From NCBI GenBank assembly GCA_011250595.1, contig JAANMP010000017.1, positions 1 through 64,000 of the forward strand: 64,000 nt of DNA, in the 5' to 3' direction. Position 1 is the first letter of the stretch. Each line of letters opens with the position of its first letter. Made by a program: the position numbers and the translations under genes. A model generated the notes under the pieces. The model saw only the letters and a list, made by a program, of their open reading frames with translations. It had not been told where the DNA came from and searched no databases. Shown here in pieces: positions 1 to 6,603 of the stretch. Origin of the DNA: Bacillus sp. MM2020_1. Its GTDB lineage: Bacteria; Bacillota; Bacilli; Bacillales; Cytobacillaceae.

Positions 1-127
1 TATTATAGTATTATAAAAAATTGTATCAGTCAATGACACTATTTTTGAATAAGGAAATTTTTTCAAAAATAATAATAAAATTCTTCCATCATGCGCATTC
101 TAAAAGAAAAAAAGGAATGGCATATAG

Positions 128-616
128 ATGAGAAAGAATAAAATGATTTTGCTCCTTATAATGATATTACCTTGGTTGTCGATGCCGTTCATAGGGAAAC
201 GAAACGTCAAGCGTTTTTACCCGGGGGCATTGTTTATCTGTGTCTGGGTTTTTGTTGAGAGTATGATTGCTAACAAAAGGGTTTGGTGGAGGTTTTACGA
301 AAAGCTTACCCCTAAAGGAACAGGGGAAATGCCATTAATCATCGGACCGTTTTTTGTGGGCTCCTTATGGATATTAAAATATACTTTTGGAAATATCATC
401 CGCTACTTTTTTGTGAATCTAATCTTTGATGTCCTTTTTATCTATCCGGGGTTATTTGTGCTAAAAAAGTTAGGAATTGCATCTCTTATTCGATTAAAGT
501 CGTACCAGTTACTCACTATATTTATGAGTAAAGCGATGATTATGTACGGGTTTCAGAGTTTAGCGAATAAACTGCGGAAAAAACCGAAATCCCTTATTCA
601 AAAATTATTTTCTTAA
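128..616 (+). CDS. hypothetical membrane protein, 162 aa
   Basis: I do not recognise the family. The protein is basic and hydrophobic, with about four likely membrane segments (near residues 5-22, 30-48, 74-95 and 98-116) and a lysine/arginine-rich C-terminus (KLRKKPKSLIQK), consistent with a small integral membrane protein whose tail is cytoplasmic. The ATG is preceded by AAAGGA at a rather long spacing of 11 bases; an in-frame ATG five codons later has no better site. A rho-independent terminator follows, so it is probably a single-gene unit. No function is proposed. Confidence 0.6.
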   Translation: MRKNKMILLLIMILPWLSMPFIGKRNVKRFYPGALFICVWVFVESMIANKRVWWRFYEKLTPKGTGEMPLIIGPFFVGSLWILKYTFGNIIRYFFVNLIFDVLFIYPGLFVLKKLGIASLIRLKSYQLLTIFMSKAMIMYGFQSLANKLRKKPKSLIQKLFS

Positions 617-646
617 ATCAACGGTCATGAACAATAGAAGGAGATT

Positions 647-683
647 AAAGTGCCTCACCTCAATAGGTGAAGGCGCTTTTTTT
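647..683 (+). terminator. rho-independent terminator
   Basis: The arms AAAGTGCCTCACC and GGTGAAGGCGCTTT pair with one bulge and one G-U around a short loop, then a run of seven T. It ends the membrane-protein gene. Confidence 0.75.
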
Positions 684-743
684 CGACCGATCCTTAATTT
701 AACATGATACAATTAAATAAATTATCCAAATGGGGTGAAAAAC

Positions 744-1247
744 ATGAATCCATCTAATCCTAAAATTCAAATACACTCCTCAAAAAGACACTTAGCAAGA
801 GAATTGTTATTCAAAAATGAATTTAGCTATTACTTAAAACTCAAAGAATTATATCCCGCAAACGAATGGGATGTTGTTTTGAATAAGATTGTTGATGATT
901 TTAAAAAAATGAAGAACAAGCTCCCGGTATACCTCTCAATATTAAAAGAGGAAAATTTAACGGCAGAGCTTTTAACCTATTGCCAGAGTAATATTCGGTC
1001 TATTATTGATCTGTATCCCTATATAATTAAAGATTATTTAGAAGAAGTAAATGAGCTTTTTATTAAGTATATTGAGTACTCAGCTGAGGAGGCTACCGAT
1101 CGAAAAAAATATCGAACGGTTTGTTCTATCATTAAAACTTATAAAAAAGCTTGTGGAACAATCCATTCACATAAGCTAATTGGAGAATTAAGTGAAAAAT
1201 ATAAACGCCGGCCAGCGTTTATAGAAGAGCTCGGGAAAATTAGGTAA
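744..1247 (+). CDS. hypothetical helical protein, 167 aa
   Basis: The protein is charged, soluble and almost wholly alpha-helical, with no signal peptide. Its end (YKRRPAFIEELGKI) and the repeated helix pairs resemble the C-terminal tail of larger Bacillus SWIM zinc-finger proteins. No SWIM CxC...CxH motif is present, so it may be a detached or truncated relative; that is an impression, not a family assignment. The ATG start was chosen because GGGGTGA lies five bases upstream; a GTG three codons earlier would fall inside that ribosome site. An extended -10 (TGATACAAT, 705-713) could be its promoter. The next gene starts 20 bases downstream, so the two may be co-transcribed. Confidence 0.6.
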   Translation: MNPSNPKIQIHSSKRHLARELLFKNEFSYYLKLKELYPANEWDVVLNKIVDDFKKMKNKLPVYLSILKEENLTAELLTYCQSNIRSIIDLYPYIIKDYLEEVNELFIKYIEYSAEEATDRKKYRTVCSIIKTYKKACGTIHSHKLIGELSEKYKRRPAFIEELGKIR

Positions 1248-1267
1248 GACGATAGGAGATCAAAGCT

Positions 1268-1651
1268 ATGCTGCACCATTTAGAAATCTATGTATCCAAC
1301 CTCAGCAAATCAAGTGAGTTTTGGGGATGGCTTCTAGGTGAATTAGGTTACGAACCCTACCAGAAATGGGATTCAGGTGTCAGCTGGAAACATGGCGAAA
1401 TCTATCTAGTTTTTGTTCAAGCTGAAGAACGTTTTCTGGATATCCCGTACCATCGCTCACGAGTTGGCCTTAACCATCTAGCTTTCCATGCTGAATCAAG
1501 ACAACAGGTAGATAAAATTACAACACAATTGATGGGAAAAGGGATAAACATTCTTTATCAGGAAAACCATCCGTTTGCCGGCGGAGATTCTCATTACGCT
1601 GTTTTTTTCGAAGACCCTGATCGGATTAAAGTCGAAATAGTGGCACCGTAA
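1268..1651 (+). CDS. VOC-family (glyoxalase/bleomycin-resistance-like) protein
   Basis: At 127 aa this is the size of a single vicinal-oxygen-chelate protein built from two beta-alpha-beta-beta-beta units. It opens with HHLEIYVSNLSKSSEFWGWLLGELGYE, typical of the family's first strand and helix (shown here in part as HHLEIYVSNL). The second half has LNHLAFHAES and ends FFEDPDRIKVEIV; His and Glu residues at these positions normally bind the metal. The substrate cannot be told from sequence: these proteins include glyoxalases, dioxygenases and drug-binding proteins. GGAGAT lies just before the ATG. It shares a bidirectional terminator with the converging SMR genes. Confidence 0.85.
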   Translation: MLHHLEIYVSNLSKSSEFWGWLLGELGYEPYQKWDSGVSWKHGEIYLVFVQAEERFLDIPYHRSRVGLNHLAFHAESRQQVDKITTQLMGKGINILYQENHPFAGGDSHYAVFFEDPDRIKVEIVAP

Positions 1652-1659
1652 AAGCAAGC

Positions 1660-1710
1660 GTCAGTCCCCGATAAGTTACGCGTAACTTACCGTGGGGGCT
1701 GACCCATTTT
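1660..1710. terminator. bidirectional terminator between converging genes
   Basis: GTCAGTCCCC pairs with GGGGGCTGAC and encloses a perfect 16-base palindrome AAGTTACGCGTAACTT (1673-1688). T-rich sequence follows on the + strand. It lies between the ends of the VOC gene and the SMR pair and can serve both. Confidence 0.6.
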
Positions 1711-1715
1711 TAGTA

Positions 1716-2030
1716 TTAGGATAGTACCTTTAACCCGACAACACCAATGATAATCACAAGTACACTAATGATGCGGCCAAGGTTTTTGGATTCACCAAAA
1801 AGAAACATATTAATAAAAACAGCACCGGCCGTCCCAATTCCGACCCATACAGCATAAGCAATACTTAGTTGAAGAAACTGAAATGAGACATATAAAAATA
1901 TCAACGATGCACCGAATCCGCCAATATAGAGAACTCCATTTCGGAATGTTTTTTTCTGACTATATAATTTAAGCCCTGCTGCACCGGCGACCTCACTTGC
2001 AGCTGCTAAAAAGACGAGCAACCAGCCCAT
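1716..2030 (-). CDS. SMR-family exporter subunit (YkkD/GdnD-like)
   Basis: Small multidrug resistance family, 104 aa with four transmembrane helices. Visible family features are the membrane-embedded glutamate in helix 1 (AAASEVAG), the AYAVWVGIGTAGAVF segment of helix 3, and an ending GLKVLS like B. subtilis YkkD. Members work as dual-topology or paired proton-coupled exporters of cations such as quaternary ammonium compounds or guanidinium. It starts one base after the stop of the other SMR gene, the usual layout of an obligate heteromeric pair. Substrate is not determinable; no guanidine riboswitch is visible upstream. Confidence 0.9.
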   Translation of the reverse strand: MGWLLVFLAAASEVAGAAGLKLYSQKKTFRNGVLYIGGFGASLIFLYVSFQFLQLSIAYAVWVGIGTAGAVFINMFLFGESKNLGRIISVLVIIIGVVGLKVLS

Positions 2031-2031
2031 A

Positions 2032-2385
2032 TTAGGCAGCTCCCTTCATGGCGTCTTTTTCATCAGCTTCTTCTTTGTCCGAGAGATTTAATCCAATCAC
2101 CCCTAGAACAATCATCATGATAAAAAAGGCCTTCCCAAAACTAAAGCTTTCACCAAAAAGATAGATATCCATTAACACCGTACCAATGGTACCTATCCCG
2201 GCAAATATTGCATAAACGGTACCGGTAGGGAGAGTCTCACATGCTTTAGGTAAAATATGATAGTCTAAAAAAATAACGCCAACGACGATGGCCCATTGCC
2301 ACCACGTTTGTGCCTCATTAAATCCATATACCCAAATTAATTCAAACAAACAGGTTAAACCTACGTAAATCCAAGCTTTATTCAT
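2032..2385 (-). CDS. SMR-family exporter subunit (YkkC/GdnC-like)
   Basis: First gene of the SMR pair, 117 aa, four predicted helices. It has the helix-1 glutamate (TCLFELIWVYG), the LPTGTVYAIFAGIGTIGTVL stretch close to YkkC of B. subtilis, and an acidic/charged C-terminal tail (KEEADEKDAMKG) as YkkC has. Expected to work as a heterodimer with its neighbour, exporting a small cation against proton. AAGAGGTG precedes the ATG. The upstream sequence has a plausible -10 (TAATATAAT on the minus strand near 2440-2450) but no structured leader that I can recognise. Confidence 0.9.
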   Translation of the reverse strand: MNKAWIYVGLTCLFELIWVYGFNEAQTWWQWAIVVGVIFLDYHILPKACETLPTGTVYAIFAGIGTIGTVLMDIYLFGESFSFGKAFFIMMIVLGVIGLNLSDKEEADEKDAMKGAA

Positions 2386-2522
2386 TCTTTACACCTCTTA
2401 AAAGACCGCTAGTCCAATCTAAATTGCGTCCCTGCATATTATATTAGGATACCACAATCTTTTACAAAGTTGTTTTAATCACCTTTCCAAAGCATGGAAA
2501 TTTATCTGTTTTTTCAATTTAC

Positions 2523-2565
2523 TGTGATATAAATCACGAAAACAACACTACTTTACCTTTATAAT
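2523..2565 (+). promoter_or_regulatory. putative Fnr box and promoter of haemoglobin gene
   Basis: TGTGATATAAATCACG (2523-2538) fits the Bacillus Fnr/Crp-type site TGTGA-N6-TCACA with one mismatch. A TATAAT -10 lies at 2560-2565 with no good -35. The start site predicted about 7 bases after the -10 would put the box centre near -41, the position used by class-II Fnr activation. Confidence 0.55.
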
Positions 2566-2607
2566 TATCAAAAATAGGGGAAAAACTATAAGTGGATGGT
2601 GACGAAA

Positions 2608-3000
2608 ATGGAATACAAACTTAAATCGCTTTATGAGGAAATAGGCGGGCAGGAAACGATTGATCAATTGGTCAATGCTTTTTATCCGCGCGTATATGCT
2701 GACCCGGAATTAAGACCATTGTTTGAAGGGGATATGGAAGAAATAAAGCGAAAGCAGAGAATGTTTTTGCCGCAATTTTTAGGGGGTCCCACCCTTTACA
2801 GTCAGGAATTTGGTCCACCCGCCATGCAACACAGGCATATGCCCTTTGAAGTAACACCGAGAAGAGCTGCATGCTGGCTTCGCTGCATGAAGGAAGCATT
2901 TGAAGAAATTGGGCTCGATCAACAACCAGCAGGACATGCATTTTATGATCGTTTAACGCAAGTGGCTGGAATTATGGTCAATAGCCCTGATCGTGAATAG
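2608..3000 (+). CDS. yjbI: truncated haemoglobin, group II (YjbI/trHbO-like)
   Basis: This 130-aa globin of the 2-on-2 fold binds haem and usually O2 or NO, with roles proposed in oxygen sensing, NO detoxification or peroxide chemistry. Visible signature residues are Tyr26 (B10, in AFYPRVYADP), the FLGGPTLY segment, His77 as the proximal F8 ligand (QHRHMPFEVT), and Trp in RAACWLRCM matching the TrpG8 of group II. The sequence lines up with YjbI of B. subtilis throughout. ATG at 2608 is preferred because GGTGA lies five bases upstream; an in-frame ATG four codons earlier has a worse site. A perfect hairpin terminator follows directly, so it is monocistronic. The upstream Fnr-like box suggests induction at low oxygen. 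Confidence 0.92.
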   Translation: MEYKLKSLYEEIGGQETIDQLVNAFYPRVYADPELRPLFEGDMEEIKRKQRMFLPQFLGGPTLYSQEFGPPAMQHRHMPFEVTPRRAACWLRCMKEAFEEIGLDQQPAGHAFYDRLTQVAGIMVNSPDRE

Positions 3001-3037
3001 TCAAAAGGCTCTTCTCATGGTGAGAAGAGCCTTTTGA
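3001..3037 (+). terminator. terminator after haemoglobin gene
   Basis: Perfect 17-bp stem (TCAAAAGGCTCTTCTCA against its complement) with a TGG loop, starting right after the stop codon. Confidence 0.9.
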
Positions 3038-3076
3038 CATAATAAAATAAGAAATATAGGTCATTGAACTTAGAAA

Positions 3077-3226
3077 ACTGTCCAGCTCCAGCGTCCAGCG
3101 ACTAGTGTACTTCGCTCTCCTCCTACGATAAGTCAAGCACGAATGCGCTCCGCTCTCCGTGTTTCCTTTATCTCAGTCAGAGCGCTCCAGTCCTGTCGTG
3201 CGCTAAACGGACGCTTCCGCTTTTCT
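3077..3226. repeat. probable dispersed intergenic repeat
   Basis: A GC-richer, non-coding block between convergent genes. It starts GTCCAGCTCCAGCGTCC and ends GGACGCTTCCGCTTTTCT, so the ends are inverted repeats of each other. This edge pattern (CAGCTCCAGCGYC...GCGCTTMCGCTTTTCT) is one I know from high-copy intergenic repeats of Bacillus and Neobacillus genomes. No open frame of interest. Only one copy lies in this window. Confidence 0.5.
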
Positions 3227-3228
3227 AG

Positions 3229-4524
3229 TTATTTCTTTAGCTTAGCCCAAGTAGCATCCAAAGCTTTTTCTGTTTCCGCTTTAGATTTTTGGCCGCCAAC
3301 GTATGCCTGTAGGGAAGCACCAAATTCTTGACCGGCACCATCAGGATACTTCATGAACTGCCAAGAGTAAGTTTTGCCTTCTTGTGAATATTTTTGAAGA
3401 TCTGCACCTAGTGGTCCAATATCTTCTGCTTTTGCTTCAATGGTTTTAAATGCAGGAATGTATTTAAACTCCTTGACTAAGGCTGTTTTTCCTTCTTCAG
3501 ATGTTACCATCCAGTTTAAGAAATCTTTTGCTGCCTTTTTATCAGCTTCAGGTGCTTTGTTATGAACAACCCAGTTTGTAGGAACGTCAACCATTAATTT
3601 ATCTGCTTGTGCGGCATCATCCGTAAGTGCCAATGGAATAAATCCAACTTCCATTCCTGGAGTTAATTTATCCAGCATCGGCTGAATCCAGTTCCCTTGC
3701 TGAATCATTGCAGTTTCGCCGTTGGCAAATTGAGTTACTTCTGTATTGTAATCAGTGGTTAATGGATTTTTATTACCATATTTAATTGTTAAGTCGACAA
3801 GCTTAAAGTAGTCATTGAAGTACTTGTTGCCTTCAATTTTATTTGTACCTTCGTTTAAACCTTTAATGAAGTTCTCGTCATCTGCTTGTTGGTAAGCAAA
3901 CGGAACGTTCAGCCCGTGGTTTGCTAACACCCACCATTCAGCATAGCCAACAGAGAAAGGAGTAATCCCGGCGGCTTTAAGTTTTTTCGATGCAGCTTCT
4001 AACTCTGAGTAGGTTTTTGGCAGTTCGGTAATCCCGGCCTTTGCAAATAACTTTTTATTGTAAGCAAAACCATAGCCTTCCATATTAACAGGCTGTCCAT
4101 AAACTTTTCCGTCGATAGTCATAGGTAGTAACGCGCTCTCATAGGCATCCTTTACCCAAGGCTGATCAGATAAATCTTCGAATTTATCCTTCCATGTTTG
4201 TGCCTCTTGATAACCGCCATTCCCAAAGATATCAGGAGCTTTGTTGGAAGCAAACTTCGCCTTCAGTGCTGCAGCACCATCAGCGCCGCCGCCTACTGTT
4301 TCAATATTAAAAGTAATGTCTGGATGCTCTTTTGTATACTGGTCTGTTAACGATTTCAATTGATCAGCGATTTCAACCTTTCCATTAAAAAGATCGACCA
4401 CTACTTTACCATCTTTTTCCCCGCTTTTTTTATTTCCTGACGTGCTGTCACTAGAACAAGCTGTAGCTAAAAGAAGTGAAGCGGATAATACACCTGCAAG
4501 TAAAGAATACTTTTTGATCCCCAT
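3229..4524 (-). CDS. sugar ABC transporter solute-binding lipoprotein (CUT1, MalE-type)
   Basis: 431-aa extracellular binding protein. A lipoprotein signal ends in LLATAC, so Cys23 is the probable lipid anchor, followed by a Ser/Lys-rich linker. The body has the family-1 binding fold (VDLFNGKVEIADQLK..., APDIFGNGGYQEA, GETAMIQQGNWIQP, DFLNWMVTSEEGK). It is the last gene of a minus-strand operon after two permeases. No ATPase gene is present, as in Bacillus CUT1 systems that share MsmX. The operon diverges from a two-component system that probably controls it. By its promoter link to the ThuA-like operon at 59.8 kb the ligand may be an alpha-linked disaccharide; that is inference. Confidence 0.93.
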   Translation of the reverse strand: MGIKKYSLLAGVLSASLLLATACSSDSTSGNKKSGEKDGKVVVDLFNGKVEIADQLKSLTDQYTKEHPDITFNIETVGGGADGAAALKAKFASNKAPDIFGNGGYQEAQTWKDKFEDLSDQPWVKDAYESALLPMTIDGKVYGQPVNMEGYGFAYNKKLFAKAGITELPKTYSELEAASKKLKAAGITPFSVGYAEWWVLANHGLNVPFAYQQADDENFIKGLNEGTNKIEGNKYFNDYFKLVDLTIKYGNKNPLTTDYNTEVTQFANGETAMIQQGNWIQPMLDKLTPGMEVGFIPLALTDDAAQADKLMVDVPTNWVVHNKAPEADKKAAKDFLNWMVTSEEGKTALVKEFKYIPAFKTIEAKAEDIGPLGADLQKYSQEGKTYSWQFMKYPDGAGQEFGASLQAYVGGQKSKAETEKALDATWAKLKK

Positions 4525-4602
4525 TTAATTTTCCCTCCTGGTAGTTAAATCTATTTTATATTTGTCTCAGCTATCTGTCATGCAGATAGCTGAGGTTGTT
4601 CC

Positions 4603-5430
4603 TTATTTAATAGAACCAGATGTAATCCCTTTAATAATGTGTTTTTGCATCGCAAAGAAGAAGATTAACAACGGAATGATGCCCATGACCAATGCGGCAA
4701 GTGCTAAATCCCACTGCTTTGTATACTGTCCAAAGAAGGAGAACGTTGCTAATGGAATCGTTTTTAATTCCGGATTCTGAAGAACGAGTGATGGTAATAA
4801 GAAGTCATTCCAAATCCATAAGCTGTTTAAAATAACGATGGTAACGGTAATCGGTTTTAATAGTGGAAAAACAATCCTCCAAAATACGCCAAACCTTGTA
4901 CAGCCGTCAATAATTGCTGCCTCTTCAAGTTCGACAGGTATTCCTTTGATAAAACCGTGATACAAGAATATTGTCATCCCTGAGCCAAACCCTAAGTACA
5001 TGATGACTAGGCCCCAGACGCTGTTTAATAGTCCAAATGTACCTGCTGTTTTGATGAGCGGAATCATAATCGATTGAAAGGGAATAATCATCGCCGCAAC
5101 AAAGGTCATAAAAATTACATTGCCGATCTTCTTTTTTGTTCGAACCAGCATGTACGCAGCCATCGAACAAAAGATCACTAGAACAACATTGCTTGCTATA
5201 GTAACAATTAGAGAGTTTGTAAATACTTTTAAATAGTTCAATTTTTCAAAGGCGCTCACATAGTTTTGAAACTCCAGAACCTTCGGCAAGGCCGATGTGT
5301 TCGATAATATATCAGCGAATGGTTTCAAGGAGTTTGAGATCACATAATAGAAGGGAACCAAAAAGGCGAGACCGAGCACGATGGCAAGGATTTCAACAAT
5401 AAAGGTTTTTCCTGTATACCTGCTTCCCAT
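4603..5430 (-). CDS. ABC sugar permease, MalG-type
   Basis: 275-aa inner permease of the CUT1 family with six membrane spans. The EAA loop that contacts the ATPase is EAAIIDGCTRFGVFWRIVFP, around residues 180-199, and the protein ends in GITSGSIK as MalG-type permeases do (KG-[IV]-x-G-[SA]-[IV]-K). Its start overlaps the last base of the MalF-type permease stop, indicating translational coupling. It forms the heterodimeric channel with that partner and receives substrate from the binding protein encoded just downstream. Confidence 0.95.
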   Translation of the reverse strand: MGSRYTGKTFIVEILAIVLGLAFLVPFYYVISNSLKPFADILSNTSALPKVLEFQNYVSAFEKLNYLKVFTNSLIVTIASNVVLVIFCSMAAYMLVRTKKKIGNVIFMTFVAAMIIPFQSIMIPLIKTAGTFGLLNSVWGLVIMYLGFGSGMTIFLYHGFIKGIPVELEEAAIIDGCTRFGVFWRIVFPLLKPITVTIVILNSLWIWNDFLLPSLVLQNPELKTIPLATFSFFGQYTKQWDLALAALVMGIIPLLIFFFAMQKHIIKGITSGSIK

Positions 5431-6398
5431 TAGGACTCAACCTCCTTTTTCTTCGAATACGTTACTTGAATAACTGATATTGCTGCAACGACAAGGAAGA
5501 AAATAAGTGCTTTTGCTTCACCAATTCCATAGCGGTTATTAACAAATGCTTCTGTATAAATGTTAAGCGCTAACATTTCGGTTGACTTGAATGGACCTCC
5601 ATTTGTCAGGGAAAGGTTCGCATCAAAGACCTTAAATGATGATGCCGTTGTTAAAAATAAACAAATAGTTACGGCTGGTGCTACGAGTGGCATTGTGATG
5701 TGTCGAAGAATCTGCCAGCGATTGGCCCCGTCAATTTTGGCTGCTTCAATTAATTCTTGAGGGACGTTTTGCAGGGCAGCGATATAGATAATCATAATGT
5801 AGCCTGCACCTTGCCAAACACTGACAATCACGATTCCCCAGAAAGCGGTATTAGCATCGCCTAACCAGGCTAACTCAAAAAGAGGAATCTTGGTTAACTC
5901 ACCAATCGATGCAAAGCCTTTGACAAAAATAAACTGCCAGATAAATCCTAATAAAAGACCGCCAATCAAATTAGGCATAAAGAAAACTGTTCGTAAAATA
6001 TTTCTCGTCTTCAGCATTTGGGTGACAAGTAATGCTAATCCAAACCCAATCGCATTCGTTAAGATAATGGCAACTAAAGTGTATTTCGTTGTAATTTTGA
6101 AGGAATCCAGGAATTGCTTGTCCTCAGTAAAGATGTACTTGAAATTGTCCAAGCCCACCCATTTGACTGCTCCCGTGATCCCGTTCCAGTCTGTAAAGGC
6201 ATAATAAATACCTGTAAAGAAAGGGATCAGAACAATGAGCGTAAAGGCTAACAATACGGGTCCGACAAATAGAGCAAATAATCCTGCATCTTTCAGTTTC
6301 TTATTTTTATTTAAGGAAACTGACTTTAAAGCTTTCGTATTTTTTTGAAGTTCTAATGCTGAGGTTTCTACTTTTTCCAACTTACTATGGCTATTCAT
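5430..6398 (-). CDS. ABC sugar permease, MalF-type
   Basis: First gene of the transporter operon. About 322 aa, with a charged cytoplasmic N-terminus of about 40 residues, then six membrane spans. The EAA motif is EAAKIDGANRWQILRHITMP. The start at 6398 is preferred to an in-frame ATG at 6413 because GGAGGT lies eight bases before it; the upstream ATG would overlap that ribosome site. The 5' region carries the conserved promoter module also found before the ThuA-like operon. No ATPase partner is encoded in the operon. Confidence 0.94.
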   Translation of the reverse strand: MNSHSKLEKVETSALELQKNTKALKSVSLNKNKKLKDAGLFALFVGPVLLAFTLIVLIPFFTGIYYAFTDWNGITGAVKWVGLDNFKYIFTEDKQFLDSFKITTKYTLVAIILTNAIGFGLALLVTQMLKTRNILRTVFFMPNLIGGLLLGFIWQFIFVKGFASIGELTKIPLFELAWLGDANTAFWGIVIVSVWQGAGYIMIIYIAALQNVPQELIEAAKIDGANRWQILRHITMPLVAPAVTICLFLTTASSFKVFDANLSLTNGGPFKSTEMLALNIYTEAFVNNRYGIGEAKALIFFLVVAAISVIQVTYSKKKEVES

Positions 6399-6419
6399 TA
6401 CCTGCACCTCCATAACTTC

Positions 6420-6484
6420 ATTTTAGAGAATAATGAAAATTATGAAATGGCTTACATTGACCACTAGGGTGGAAAATATTGAAC
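6420..6484 (-). promoter_or_regulatory. conserved promoter module of the MalF/MalG/binding-protein operon
   Basis: Read on the minus strand, this 65-base stretch matches 59753-59817 at 56 of 65 positions without gaps. It contains GTTCAATATTTTCCACCCTA (20 of 20 shared), the core GTCAATGTAAGCCATTTCA (6461-6443), a -35-like TTTCAT (6447-6442) overlapping the core, a 16-base spacer, and -10 TAAAAT (6425-6420). A core overlapping a poor -35 is the layout of an activator-dependent promoter. The likely activator is the divergent AraC-type response regulator. Confidence 0.7.
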
Positions 6485-6502
6485 AGTCAAAATGATAGAC
6501 AA

Positions 6503-6545
6503 GTCAATATATGCCATTTCAATGGATAAGGAATGTTGTTACAAT
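6503..6545 (+). promoter_or_regulatory. probable autoregulated promoter of the two-component operon
   Basis: GTCAATATATGCCATTTCA (6503-6521) matches the core of the divergent transporter promoter at 17 of 19 positions. TTTCAA (6517-6522) and an extended -10 TGTTACAAT (TACAAT at 6540-6545) are separated by 17 bases. The same activator site is therefore expected on both sides of the intergenic region. Confidence 0.6.
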
Positions 6546-6571
6546 GGAGAAAATTCAATAAGTGGAGGAAG

Positions 6572-6592
6572 GTCAGTTCATTCTGAACTGAC
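6572..6592 (+). promoter_or_regulatory. leader hairpin between ribosome site and start codon
   Basis: GTCAGTTCA and TGAACTGAC form a perfect 9-bp stem with a TTC loop. It sits between a strong GGAGGAAGG (6564-6572) and the kinase ATG at 6604, which has no ribosome site at normal distance. If folded, it would bring the two to a workable spacing. It could instead be a DNA operator. Confidence 0.55.
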
Positions 6593-6603
6593 TAAGTTGA
6601 TAT

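Noticed and set aside
735-743. GTG start for the helical protein
   Set aside because: The GTG is part of the GGGGTGA ribosome site of the ATG at 744.
2386-2480. Guanidine riboswitch upstream of the SMR pair
   Set aside because: YkkCD-type genes often have one, but I could not find the conserved ykkC-motif helices or paired ACGR loops; the leader seems too short.
2672-2941. Antisense reading frame inside the haemoglobin gene
   Set aside because: No ribosome site, no recognisable protein, and fully inside a well-supported gene on the other strand.
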